Shown here: in pieces, positions 26,501 through 34,884 of the stretch
Numbering within the stretch: position 1 is the stretch's first letter
Layout: each line of letters starts with the position of its first letter
Source: Mediterranea sp. (in: CFB group bacteria)
Lineage (GTDB): Bacteria; Bacteroidota; Bacteroidia; Bacteroidales; Bacteroidaceae
Assembly: GCA_031261785.1 (NCBI GenBank)
Contig: JAISIZ010000080.1
Location: 1 to 46,092 of the forward strand
Direction of reading: 5' to 3'
Length of the DNA stretch: 46,092 nt
The notes under the pieces: model-generated
Databases searched by the model: none
The model's input: only the letters and a program-made list of their open reading frames with translations
What the model was told of the DNA's origin: nothing
Program-made: the position numbers and the translations under genes

Positions 26501-26687
26501 TGGTACCCCTGGAGGAGTTTCCTTTCAAGTTAACTGTAGCGCCAATTAATGGCTCTCCGTTAGAGTCGACTACCGTACCTTTCACCATGACGGGCTGTTG
26601 CGCCCGTAGGTTTACCGTAGCCAGCGAACAAAGGCAGAAGACCAAGACGATCCTCATGCCCAATCTCTCTAAAATCCGCTTCTTCAT
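23556..26687 (-). CDS. SusC/RagA TonB-dependent outer-membrane transporter
   Basis: This 1043-residue transporter has a signal peptide (about 1-29, ending LRAQQ) and a carboxypeptidase-regulatory-like domain (about 32-110, VKGTVVDSNGEPLIGATVNL). The plug follows (about 118-235, with DDVVVVGYGTQKKK, LPGVTSVQRSG, NIRGLGTF, and AAANGVILITTKKG), then the 22-strand barrel to a terminal aromatic (SVGMNITF). It imports oligosaccharide released at the surface, powered by TonB. A 69-bp spacer separates it from the epimerase gene upstream, so it is probably part of one operon. Confidence 0.95.
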   Translation of the reverse strand: MKKRILERLGMRIVLVFCLCSLATVNLRAQQPVMVKGTVVDSNGEPLIGATVNLKGNSSRGTITDTNGQFALSVPNLQSTLTIQFVGFIAQDVDLKGRKEIGVTLREDVKSLDDVVVVGYGTQKKKFLIGSVSQIDNKELTIAPQANLSNMMTGKLPGVTSVQRSGLPGDDQTSINIRGLGTFLDPSPLILVDGVERMLNTVNPNDVENISILKDAATAAVYGLAAANGVILITTKKGTEGKLTLSYDGSVTFQQNTAMPKMLNGPDYIYWYNKASELDGNGPFYGADIQSKVISGNDPTGMYGNTDWVGELFKNYGLTQQHNISASGGSKNIRFFASLGMLDQDGIIENVGYKRYNVRSNIDANITKDLTFQLNVSGFYEDKKYPGISTNAQAEQNPIQQAVYALPIVPLYYQGEYTATMGPGHSTTQSPIATIRNSGFQRYQRHEFDGNMKLTYSAPWIKGLKAALEMVYDFSEQDDNTFLLGYDVQAYSADSKNYTFMRASSTSEKGNYTKSASTTRKLMVRPSVEYQNTFGKHAISALFLYEQTQIWGSTMTGAKKGYEFDSPVDISLGTEWGDTPVTGSHSLKATLGYVGRLNYMFDKRYIAEFSFRVDGSYKFPKDKRWAFFPSVSLGWVLSEEKFIKENASFINLLKLRASGGELGSDKTDAFLYRSQFSISNNAYLFGGVPHSGLGASNAVTSSLTWARARSYDVGFELGLWDNRLGIEFDWFYKVTRDIQEDRGGDFPPSLGGNYAKKGNTGKVSNHGLELVISHRNRIKDFDYRLSGSVAWARNKVLARNEGEDTPWYRTAIGQPLGQLYGYKAIGLYQTQEDLDSRPYFGNQIQRLGDIMYEDVNGDGRITYADAVKIGHSTLPEINYSFNMNLNWKGFYLDALWQGAAIVNYTLLGNYNHNVVDNTVYTRPFYSGGNAPYYLVEDSWRPDHTNARYPRLSTIHNGNNGVISTWWMMNGNYLRLKNLRVGYAFPYRWLAKTGIGISALRVYVAATNLLTITPFKYVDPEMATINNGYYPQQKNYSVGMNITF

Positions 26688-26756
26688 ACGTAAAAGGGTT
26701 AATTGATTAAATGTATTATTTCACTTGTATCTTATTGGTTTCGATCCAAATCCCGC

Positions 26757-27956
26757 TCACGACACGTTGTACCGCTGTTGTATGGCTTCCAATGTTTTCC
26801 AACAGATGTACAGTCCGCGCGGGACATGAAAGCAACCTTTCCATTTGCCGCCTTTCAGCGGCAACAGCACCTCGCCCCGCCTGTCCAGGTAACCGAACCA
26901 TTCGGGATAGTCGGGATCCTTGAAGTGTTGCCAGACATAATCGTGCAGTTGCCGGAATTTCCGTGCGCACGTCTCGTCGCCCGTCAGCTGGTAGCCTTTA
27001 AGCAGGGCTATCAGGCTTTCGATATGTACCCACCACAGTTTCTGGTTCCATTCCAATTGCTGTGGGGGATTACCTTCGCGATCGAGAAAGTAGTATATGC
27101 CACCAAACTCATTGTCCCATCCGTAGTCCAGCATGGTCAGGCTCGTCGCTTTGGCCTGGTGTATCAGTTCTGGGCGTCGCAGCCGCACGCCGAGATCCAT
27201 GATAAACCACATGGCCTCGATGGCGTGCCCCGGGTTGACGAGCCGCCCGTCGAAGCTGTCCAGCAGCGTATTGTCCATCGCCACATTCTCCACGATGATG
27301 CCGTTCAGTTCGGGACGGAGAAACACCTCCATCACCTCGTGGACGCAGTCGTTGGCCAGTCGTTCCAACTGGTGCGAATCGAGCAGGGGTTCTATCTCCA
27401 ACGCCAGATTGCAAAGAATCATGGGTAGGGCGAAGTTCTTGGTGTCGCGTGTGCCCGGATGCGCCTTGTTCCATCGTCCCTTCGGATTGCCTACTTTCTC
27501 GAGGACAAGGGCAAAGGTTCGTTTCGTCAGGCTCGCGTACTCCTCGATGCCCGTGGCCCGATAGAGCTGTCCGAACGCCATAGCGGCAAAGGTGTACGCG
27601 AAAATGTTGTAAGGCTCCACCAATGGCTCGCCTTGGCGATTGAGCGAGAAGTACCAATTGCACTGCCCGTCGTGCCCATATTTTTTAAGGAATTCCCCTC
27701 CCCGCACAGCGCATTCCAACCATTCGGGACGTTGTTCCAGGTCGTTGTAGAGCTTGGCGAACATCCAGACCTCGCGTCCTTGCATCCACACGAATTTATC
27801 GGTATCAAACACTTGCCCCTTCCGGTCCAGGCAAGTCAGGTAGCCGCCATACTCGGTATCTTGCGAGTATGTCAGCCAGAAAGGCAGTACGTTGTCCAGC
27901 AACTCGCTTTTGTACAGTTGTGTCATTTCTGATAGGTCCATATCTCTTTTATTCAT
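26757..27956 (-). CDS. AGE-family epimerase (N-acylglucosamine 2-epimerase)
   Basis: This 399-residue alpha/alpha-barrel epimerase has WMQGREVWMFAKLYN, NPGHAIEAMWFIMDLG with one catalytic histidine, and KGCFHVPRGLYICW with the second. The last motif is very close to renin-binding protein / GlcNAc 2-epimerase rather than to cellobiose epimerases. It should interconvert GlcNAc and ManNAc, or a related mannose/glucose pair. An in-frame ATG five codons in (27941) is an alternative start. It lies 19 bp after the sugar porter gene. The amino-sugar reading agrees with the ROK regulator and NAGPA-like enzyme of the same locus. Confidence 0.84.
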   Translation of the reverse strand: MNKRDMDLSEMTQLYKSELLDNVLPFWLTYSQDTEYGGYLTCLDRKGQVFDTDKFVWMQGREVWMFAKLYNDLEQRPEWLECAVRGGEFLKKYGHDGQCNWYFSLNRQGEPLVEPYNIFAYTFAAMAFGQLYRATGIEEYASLTKRTFALVLEKVGNPKGRWNKAHPGTRDTKNFALPMILCNLALEIEPLLDSHQLERLANDCVHEVMEVFLRPELNGIIVENVAMDNTLLDSFDGRLVNPGHAIEAMWFIMDLGVRLRRPELIHQAKATSLTMLDYGWDNEFGGIYYFLDREGNPPQQLEWNQKLWWVHIESLIALLKGYQLTGDETCARKFRQLHDYVWQHFKDPDYPEWFGYLDRRGEVLLPLKGGKWKGCFHVPRGLYICWKTLEAIQQRYNVS

Positions 27957-27975
27957 TAAAATTAGTATCTCTTAT

Positions 27976-29256
27976 TCATTTGTCTTGCGTCTTGGAGAAC
28001 CGCTCCCAGTGTCGCTCGATCTCCTCCAGCGTCCGTCCGGTGGTCTCGGGTACATGCCGGTACATGATGAGGATATAAGGCACGCACATTGCCGCAAACA
28101 GCGAAAAGGTGCCGGCGGGAGTGAGTCGCAGAAGCATCCAGGGGGTAAGCTGCCCGATGAGATACGTCCCTATCCATAACGCGAAACCAGCGATGGACAT
28201 GGCCATGCCTCGTATCCGCGTGGGATACATTTCCGACAGGAGGACGAACACGACGGTACAGATGGATACGGCGCAAAAGAAGATATACGACAGGAAGCAC
28301 ACCAACATGAAGATGGATGACAGGCCCCATGCCTTGCCCATCATGAAGTAGAGGGCGATAAGCAGCAATGAGACAATCATGCCCGACACGCCGTAGTAGA
28401 CCAGCCTCTTTCGCCCTATCCGGTCGATGATCGCCAGTGCCAAGATGGTGGACAGCACGTTGATCAGTCCCACCAATACCTGGTAGAACAGCGAGTCGTT
28501 GCCCGAAAGCCCGGCATTCTCGAAGATGGAAGGACCGTAATAGAGTACGGCGTTCACTCCCATGAATTGTCCCAGGATAGCTATTCCCGAGCCAATCAGC
28601 ACTGCCCGCCGGACGCCGGGCGCCAACAGTGTCCGCCAGTCGGATTTCTCTTTCTTCCCCACTTTTCGTTGCTCCAGCCAGCGCCGGCTCTCGGGGACGG
28701 AGAGTGCGAGCAGGAAAAACAACGCGGCGGGCAGCGTCTCCATGCCCAGCATCCAGCGCCACACCTCGTCGCCCCCCATTGCGGAGAGCAGCTGGTAATT
28801 CACCAGATAGGCACCCAAGAAACCAACGGTAATAGCCAGTTGGTAGAGTGACACCAATCGCCCGCGATAAGCCGCTGGCGCGATTTCCGAGATATAGAGC
28901 GGCGATACCACCGAGACGATGCCGATACCGACACCTCCGACAACGCGCCATGCCACCAGATAGGCGAAGCCCGGGGCGAAGGCGCAGCCCAGCGCCGAGA
29001 GCGTGAACAGCACGGACGAGATGACGAGTGTGGGCTTCCGTCCCAAATAGTCGCTCAGTACGCCCGCGCCGAGCACTCCACCGATGGAGCCAACCAACGC
29101 GCATCCCACGTACCATCCCTGCCTCCACTCGTCCAATGCGTAAACGTCGGCCACCCGCGCGATGGTGCCCGATATGACCGCCGTGTCGTATCCGAAGAGG
29201 AAACCGCCCAGGGCGGCTACGGCGGAAAGATATATAATGTACGATCGCTTCATCAT
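27976..29256 (-). CDS. MFS sugar porter
   Basis: This 426-residue inner-membrane transporter has about twelve helices. Sugar-porter signatures are GFLFGYDTAVISGT in helix 1, SDYLGRKP, AYRGRLVSLYQLAITVG, PESRRWL, DRIGRKRL and the C-terminal PETTGRTLEEIE. It probably imports the monosaccharide released in the periplasm by proton symport. It is 10 bp after the DUF4434 gene and 19 bp before the epimerase, so its substrate may be the epimerase substrate. Confidence 0.9.
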   Translation of the reverse strand: MMKRSYIIYLSAVAALGGFLFGYDTAVISGTIARVADVYALDEWRQGWYVGCALVGSIGGVLGAGVLSDYLGRKPTLVISSVLFTLSALGCAFAPGFAYLVAWRVVGGVGIGIVSVVSPLYISEIAPAAYRGRLVSLYQLAITVGFLGAYLVNYQLLSAMGGDEVWRWMLGMETLPAALFFLLALSVPESRRWLEQRKVGKKEKSDWRTLLAPGVRRAVLIGSGIAILGQFMGVNAVLYYGPSIFENAGLSGNDSLFYQVLVGLINVLSTILALAIIDRIGRKRLVYYGVSGMIVSLLLIALYFMMGKAWGLSSIFMLVCFLSYIFFCAVSICTVVFVLLSEMYPTRIRGMAMSIAGFALWIGTYLIGQLTPWMLLRLTPAGTFSLFAAMCVPYILIMYRHVPETTGRTLEEIERHWERFSKTQDK

Positions 29257-29266
29257 TCCGTGACGT

Positions 29267-30343
29267 TTACCGCATATTGAAGTATTCCTTGTAGCGATCG
29301 AGCAAGTGTCCCGCCTGCAAATAGGCCGACTGGGGACTCATGAAGTGCGAGAACTCGAACGTGATCGCCTTGTCGTACCCGGCGCGCCTCGCCGCTTCCA
29401 GCTTCAGTCTCAGCTTGTCAAACTTGATAGGCAAGAACTTGATGGGCATGTCGCGGTCGAACGATTCGGCGTTCGTCCAACATTTCATTCCGTAGCGGTC
29501 GGCCAACTTCTTGTTCACTTCGAAGAAAGCGTCCAGTTCGTCATAATCGATGTGCCCGTCCTGGAAAGCGCAGGCATCCACCACCTCATGTATGCCGTCG
29601 AATATCTCGTTCCAGTCGGCTTCGTGCTGTTGCGCGCTGACCGCGTCGGTGGCCGCCGACACCGCTTTCTTCCCGTCAATCCATGGAGAGATGAAGGTGG
29701 GCAGCCCGTCGGACACCTCTTTGCATTGTCGTCCCAAGTCTCGGAAAGCGGGAATGGCCTTCTTGTTGGCTCCACTGATCTCGCCACTGATATACCATCC
29801 ACCGAAGCTCTTGTGTTTTTTGCCATAACGCGCCCACACTTCTTCGATGACATAGCGATTGTCCTCCACTTCGTAGGCCATGTCGCCCGTGTCCCAATAC
29901 TTCCCCGAGTCGTACAGGCCGAAGTAGAACGTCATGCCGTACTTGTCGGCCAGGCTCAGGAAGAGTTCGACCAAGTCGACCGAAGGCATATAGCATCCTT
30001 TCTTCAGGAGATAGGCCGACGGATACGTGATGAACTTGCGATAGCCCGAGCGTATCAGTATGACGGTATCGATACCGATGCTTCGCATGTAGCGGAAGTC
30101 GGCGTCCCATTCCTTCCGTCCCCAGTTTTGGTGCGGAATGTCGTGCGATATCTCGTCCAGGAATGTACCTGTGATTGGTATTCCCGCGGCCGTTGGCACG
30201 ATTAGCGGTTCTTCGTCCAACAAGGCTCGGGTGTTCTCGTCCTGCCTGCCGCGAGCCGACAACAGGGAGGGCACCGCCAGCGCCGATGTTCCGGCCAAGG
30301 CCGCTTTCTTTAGAAAATTTCTACGATTAATCATGTCGCTCAT
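29267..30343 (-). CDS. DUF4434 TIM-barrel protein with Tat-like signal
   Basis: This 358-residue protein has a twin-arginine-like leader (MINRRNFLKKAALAGTSALA). DUF4434 features are ITGTFLDEISHDIPHQNWG, EWDADFRYMRSIGIDTVILIRSGY, MTFYFGLYDSGKYW and FGGWYISGEISG, where a glutamate lies at the position of a barrel hydrolase acid. It probably acts as an exported glycoside hydrolase of unknown specificity. It lies between the oxidoreductase (4 bp) and the porter (10 bp). Confidence 0.8.
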   Translation of the reverse strand: MSDMINRRNFLKKAALAGTSALAVPSLLSARGRQDENTRALLDEEPLIVPTAAGIPITGTFLDEISHDIPHQNWGRKEWDADFRYMRSIGIDTVILIRSGYRKFITYPSAYLLKKGCYMPSVDLVELFLSLADKYGMTFYFGLYDSGKYWDTGDMAYEVEDNRYVIEEVWARYGKKHKSFGGWYISGEISGANKKAIPAFRDLGRQCKEVSDGLPTFISPWIDGKKAVSAATDAVSAQQHEADWNEIFDGIHEVVDACAFQDGHIDYDELDAFFEVNKKLADRYGMKCWTNAESFDRDMPIKFLPIKFDKLRLKLEAARRAGYDKAITFEFSHFMSPQSAYLQAGHLLDRYKEYFNMR

Positions 30344-30347
30344 GTTC

Positions 30348-32159
30348 TTATTTTATATAGTTACCCCTTATGTCCACCTGTTTCCGGTGGAACGGGTCGA
30401 GTATGTGGTCTATCATCATGGCCGCTTCGCCTCTCGTGATGGAGCGATCGGGCTGTTCTCCGCTTCCTGCCACTTCCTTCTCTTCCGGCACACCTTCCAT
30501 GCGTGCGATTTCCTTCAGTAGCCCGCGCATTTCCTCGAGGCTCACTCGGTGGTCCGGTGTCTTGCCGGGGAATATCCTGATGGCTGGATACACGTCGGTC
30601 AGCCCGTTCAAGTCCGATACCCGCAGCGCGCTGTCGGCTCGCAGCCAAGTCTGGTTGCTCCAATCCATACCGTGTCCCTCGCCTCTCAGGATACCCGTGG
30701 CACCTATCCGTTGGTACGCCTTGAATCGTCTGTCCGCCGGGTGCACGTCCAGATACGGAAGCAGGTATCCCCCCGCCGCCAATATGGCGTCCTGCACGTC
30801 GCGCACTGCCACCCGGGCCACCGTGCCTCCCCGCTTCACGGCCAGGGCGGCCAGAGCGCCGGCAGCTTGTCCTATCTGCATCACCACCGGCTGTAGGCGG
30901 GTGGTGCCGTTGACGGTGTCGGATACGGAAATCGATTTCTCAGCCACGATCAGTCCTTCCACGCCCTCGGGAATCAGCGTGCCCAATGGCAGGCCGTACG
31001 ACGGGATGGAACGGTAGTAGAAATGGGGAACATCCTCGTTGCCTTCGTACCGCGAATGGTGGTGATCGATGGGATAGTCACCCACGGCTATGGCCGTACG
31101 ATATAGTTTCTCGGGGCGCTCATACGGGCGCAAGATGTCGTCAATGCCGAAGCGCGTCAATCCGCGGACGCGGCGCGATTCCCTATAATACGGGATGAAG
31201 GGGAGCCTGTCGGCGGTGGGATATTCGTCGTCCGCCAATCCCAACGTGCGATAGCCCAGCTCATGCTGGATGAAGTAGACGAAACGCATGGTGCGAGCCT
31301 TGGCTTCCTTAAGTATCTCCTCACGAGCCTCCCGGCTCCGTTCTATCAGGTCCGCGTGGTAATCGTTTCCTTCGATGGGCCAATTGATCATGTATTTGCG
31401 GTTGGGCAGCTTGCCATAAGCGATCATCATCCGCTTGGACCACATCCGTGCCGAGTCTCTGGGTGTTTCGCAATAAGGATTCTCGCAGGCGCAGGCAAAC
31501 TCTTCGGGACGATAGCCCTCTGGGCGGGGTATGGCGACATCCTTGCCGTATTCCTTGAGGGTGGCCACGTACGTCAGGTCCTGAACGACCCGGCTCACGT
31601 CGTATACCGCCCCGCACATCTTGGCCGCGTCGCCCAATTCCGTGGCGTCGATGACGATTTTGGCCCGCACGGTCTTCGCACGCTTATGCCCCGTGGCTAC
31701 GGTGGCCGTCCACACGCCATGCCGTCTCGTCAATGCCGTCAGCGTGGCTCCGGGCCACACGTCCAGTTTGTCTTCCTCTCCACACATCTTCCACAGGATG
31801 CGGTTGCCTACCGACGGTTCGAACGCCGTGTCGCTCACCCAACCCGTTTTTAGCGAATCGGCCGAGCCATAATGCGCCACCAGACGTTCTTTGAACTCCC
31901 CCCATAAGCCGGCGGGCAAGCGGTTGTTGCCATCGATGGCGCTCACGCCGGCGGCAGTAAGCATCCCGCCCAGCCAAGGCGTCTCCTCGACAATCAGCGT
32001 CCGGACACCCATACGGGCCGACTGAATTCCGGCGGTCACCCCACTGGCGCCGCCGCCCACGACCAACACGTCCACTTCCGTGGGGGTGTTGGCACGACAT
32101 GGAGCGAACACAATCCATGAGGCGAGAACGGATAAGATAGTAACCTGTCGAAGGGTCAT
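30348..32159 (-). CDS. secreted FAD-dependent oxidoreductase, SLH-like tail
   Basis: This 603-residue protein begins with a signal peptide (about 1-23), then an FAD-binding Rossmann fold (about 28-60, VDVLVVGGGASGVTAGIQSA, ending in E) and ETPWLGGMLTAAGVSAIDG, typical of the FAD_oxidored family found in Bacteroidetes glycan loci. Residues about 480-600 look like S-layer-homology modules (YQRIGATGILRGEG, SITRGEAAMMIDHIL). It is the first gene of the operon. It may oxidise a sugar or act as an unusual glycosidase, since FAD/NAD-using sugar-cleaving enzymes exist. That is inference. Confidence 0.82.
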   Translation of the reverse strand: MTLRQVTILSVLASWIVFAPCRANTPTEVDVLVVGGGASGVTAGIQSARMGVRTLIVEETPWLGGMLTAAGVSAIDGNNRLPAGLWGEFKERLVAHYGSADSLKTGWVSDTAFEPSVGNRILWKMCGEEDKLDVWPGATLTALTRRHGVWTATVATGHKRAKTVRAKIVIDATELGDAAKMCGAVYDVSRVVQDLTYVATLKEYGKDVAIPRPEGYRPEEFACACENPYCETPRDSARMWSKRMMIAYGKLPNRKYMINWPIEGNDYHADLIERSREAREEILKEAKARTMRFVYFIQHELGYRTLGLADDEYPTADRLPFIPYYRESRRVRGLTRFGIDDILRPYERPEKLYRTAIAVGDYPIDHHHSRYEGNEDVPHFYYRSIPSYGLPLGTLIPEGVEGLIVAEKSISVSDTVNGTTRLQPVVMQIGQAAGALAALAVKRGGTVARVAVRDVQDAILAAGGYLLPYLDVHPADRRFKAYQRIGATGILRGEGHGMDWSNQTWLRADSALRVSDLNGLTDVYPAIRIFPGKTPDHRVSLEEMRGLLKEIARMEGVPEEKEVAGSGEQPDRSITRGEAAMMIDHILDPFHRKQVDIRGNYIK

Positions 32160-32196
32160 TGGCTTATATATTAAATATGCTCATTAATATCGCCCG

Positions 32197-32204
32197 CAAA
32201 TATA
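32197..32204 (-). promoter_or_regulatory. -7 box of the polysaccharide-utilisation operon
   Basis: On the minus strand this reads TATATTTG, 38 bp before the oxidoreductase start. An AT-rich tract with the palindrome TTTATTAATAAA (32243-32254) and a near copy at 32212-32221 lies between this promoter and that of the ROK gene. It is a candidate ROK operator. Confidence 0.5.
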
Positions 32205-32298
32205 CGATAGATTTATTAAATAGAAAAGATAAAGCGAATTATTTTATTAATAAACGCAGATTTTATGCTCATTCTTCGTCTATATCCAAAATAATATC

Positions 32299-32306
32299 TA
32301 CTTTTG
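32299..32306 (+). promoter_or_regulatory. -7 box of ROK regulator gene
   Basis: TACTTTTG matches TAnnTTTG and lies 33 bp before the start at 32339. Confidence 0.5.
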
Positions 32307-32338
32307 CGCAATAAATATCGCAATAAGACGAAATAAGT

Positions 32339-33547
32339 ATGGAGCGAAGACTAATCAAGGAGATCGAGACGGGCAGCAAAAGCGCGCTGCTCAAGAAGAA
32401 CATCATTACACATTATATATATAATGGCAGTTCGACGATACCCGATCTCTCCAAAGAGCTGAACCTAAGTATCCCCACCGTCACGAAGATCATCAACGAG
32501 ATGTGCGAGGAGGGATACCTGAACGATTACGGCAAGCTGGAAACCAGTGGCGGACGCCATCCCAACTTGTACGGGCTGAATCCCGGCTCCGCCTATTTCA
32601 TCGGCGTGGAGGTGAAGCAATCCGCGGTGAACATCGGGCTGATCAATCTCAAGGGCGAGATGGTGGAGCAGAAGATGGGCATACCTTATCGCTTCGAGAA
32701 CTCCATCGAGGGGCTGAACAGGCTCTGCGCCCTCGTCACCGATTTCATCACCCACATGCCTGTCTCCGAGGAAAAGGTGTTGACCATCAACATCAACCTG
32801 TCGGGCCGCGTCAATCCCGAGTCGGGATACAGCTTCAGCCAATTCAACTTCGAGGAAGCCCCGCTGGCCGACATCCTGTCGGACAAGCTGAGCCATAAAG
32901 TCTCCGTGGACAACGACACCCGGGCCATGGCCTACGGCGAATACATGCAAGGTGTCGTGAAGGGCGAGCGGAACATTCTCTTCGTCAACGTCAGCTGGGG
33001 CATTGGCATCGGCATCATCATCGACGGGAAGATCTACACAGGCAAGTCGGGTTTCTCCGGAGAGTTCGGACACATACCGGCCTACGACAACGAGATTCTC
33101 TGCCATTGCGGCAAAAAGGGATGCCTCGAGACCGAGACGTCCGGCTCGGCTTTCTACCGCATACTGCACGAACGCATACGCAACGGCGAGAACTCCATCC
33201 TCTCCCGGCGGATCGACGACAAGGACTCTCCACTCTCGCTCGAAGAGATCATCGAATCGGTCAACAACGACGACCTGCTCTGCATCGACATCGTGGAGAA
33301 AATCGGCCTGAAGCTGGGCAAGCATATCGCCGGACTGATCAATCTGTTCAATCCCGAGCTGGTGATCATCGGCGGCGAGCTGTCGCGTACCAACGACTAT
33401 ATCGCCCTGCCCATCAAGAGCGCCATACGCAAATATTCGCTCAACATGGTCAACAAAGACACCTCCATAGTGGTTTCCAAGCTCAAGGAGCGAGCGGGAA
33501 TCGTCGGGGCGTGTATGCTGGCCCGAAGCAGGGTATTCAACGCATAG
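32339..33547 (+). CDS. ROK-family transcriptional regulator (NagC/XylR type)
   Basis: This 402-residue protein has an N-terminal winged HTH (about 15-75, with TIPDLSKELNLSIPTVTKII and GGRHPNLYGLN) and a ROK domain (about 80-395). The sugar/zinc motif is GEFGHIPAYD plus CHCGKKGCLETETSG. It is divergent from the large operon and probably represses it until an amino sugar or its phosphate binds. The GH27 gene starts 61 bp after it on the same strand, so it may be co-transcribed with GH27 and the acetyltransferase. Confidence 0.9.
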   Translation: MERRLIKEIETGSKSALLKKNIITHYIYNGSSTIPDLSKELNLSIPTVTKIINEMCEEGYLNDYGKLETSGGRHPNLYGLNPGSAYFIGVEVKQSAVNIGLINLKGEMVEQKMGIPYRFENSIEGLNRLCALVTDFITHMPVSEEKVLTININLSGRVNPESGYSFSQFNFEEAPLADILSDKLSHKVSVDNDTRAMAYGEYMQGVVKGERNILFVNVSWGIGIGIIIDGKIYTGKSGFSGEFGHIPAYDNEILCHCGKKGCLETETSGSAFYRILHERIRNGENSILSRRIDDKDSPLSLEEIIESVNNDDLLCIDIVEKIGLKLGKHIAGLINLFNPELVIIGGELSRTNDYIALPIKSAIRKYSLNMVNKDTSIVVSKLKERAGIVGACMLARSRVFNA

Positions 33548-33608
33548 CCCACGCGCCATCCAATCGTAACCAACAATCAAAATAACATCATTAATCCAAT
33601 TCCTATTT

Positions 33609-34853
33609 ATGAAGAGATTTTTATTTGCAGCGGCATTGCTGTGCTGCGCGACGGGAAGTTTCGCGCAGAAGTTTGAAGGGCTGGCCAAAACCCCCACCAT
33701 GGGCTGGAACAGCTGGAACACTTTCCGAAGTGACATCGACGAACAATTGGTGAAGGAGATAGCCGACCAATTCGTAGCCCTTGGGCTGAAGGACGCCGGC
33801 TACGAGTACGTCTGCCTCGACGACTGCTGGATGAGCAAGGAGCGCGACGCCGAGGGCAACCTCGTGCCCGACCCCAAGAAATTCCCGAACGGAATGAAGG
33901 CGGTGGCCGACTACGTGCACTCCAAAGGGCTGAAGTTCGGGCTGTACGAATGCGCCGGCACGAAGACCTGCGCAGGCTATCCGGGCAGCCACGGGCACGA
34001 GTACCAGGACGCGCTGAAGTACGCCGAGTGGGGCGTGGACTTTCTGAAATACGACTGCTGCAACACGCCGCAGTTCGCCCATGGCGGCAGCGACCGGATA
34101 TGGCGCGAGTGGGCCTACACCACCATGCGCGACGCGCTCTACGCCGCCGGCCGCCCCATCTTGTTCAACCTCTGCGAATGGGGAGGCAGCGAACCCTGGC
34201 TGTGGGGTCCCGCCGTGGGACATAGCTGGCGAGCCACGGGCGACATAGGCGCCGTGTTCGACCCCGTTAATGCCAACGACGGGCAGTGGCACCCGATGGG
34301 CATCATGCAGATCGTCGGCGAGCACGACAACGACGTGCTGCGCCGCGCCGCCGGCCCCGGCCACTGGAACGACCTCGACATGCTCGAAGTGGGCAATGGC
34401 GACCTCACCCTCTTCGAGAACCAGACACATTTCGCCCTCTGGGCCATGCTCTGCTCCCCGCTCATCATGGGCAACGACATACGCCAGATGTCCGAACAGA
34501 CCAAGGAGATCCTGACCAATCGCGAGATTATCGCCCTAAACCAAGACGAGCTGGGCATCCAGGCGTTCAAGTACGAGACCGCGGGCGACATACAGATCTG
34601 GGCCAAGCCCCTGTCAGGAGGCGACTGGGCGTTCCTCTTCCTCAACTATAGCGCCAAGGAGACACCGCTGACATTCTACTGGACCGGCCGGGTGGTAACC
34701 GACCGGGTGTTCGACAAGGCGGTCACCTTCGACGAGAAGACGCCGTACCGCGTGCGCGACCTATACGCCGGCAAAAACCTGGGCACCACCAAGACGCCAC
34801 TGAAGGTGACGCTGGGCAAGAATCAGTCATTAGTCGTGCGTCTGAGCAAATAA
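33609..34853 (+). CDS. GH27 alpha-galactosidase
   Basis: This 414-residue secreted enzyme has a signal peptide (about 1-19, ending SFAQ). GH27 features are TPTMGWNSWNTF, YEYVCLDDCWM, FGLYECAGTKTC, the nucleophile aspartate in FLKYDCCN and the acid/base aspartate in SWRATGDI. It should release terminal alpha-galactose (or alpha-GalNAc, which GH27 also includes) in the periplasm or outside. It follows the ROK regulator by 61 bp and precedes the acetyltransferase gene by 31 bp. Confidence 0.93.
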   Translation: MKRFLFAAALLCCATGSFAQKFEGLAKTPTMGWNSWNTFRSDIDEQLVKEIADQFVALGLKDAGYEYVCLDDCWMSKERDAEGNLVPDPKKFPNGMKAVADYVHSKGLKFGLYECAGTKTCAGYPGSHGHEYQDALKYAEWGVDFLKYDCCNTPQFAHGGSDRIWREWAYTTMRDALYAAGRPILFNLCEWGGSEPWLWGPAVGHSWRATGDIGAVFDPVNANDGQWHPMGIMQIVGEHDNDVLRRAAGPGHWNDLDMLEVGNGDLTLFENQTHFALWAMLCSPLIMGNDIRQMSEQTKEILTNREIIALNQDELGIQAFKYETAGDIQIWAKPLSGGDWAFLFLNYSAKETPLTFYWTGRVVTDRVFDKAVTFDEKTPYRVRDLYAGKNLGTTKTPLKVTLGKNQSLVVRLSK

Positions 34854-34884
34854 ACATCATCCATTTTCCACCTCCTATCCAATC

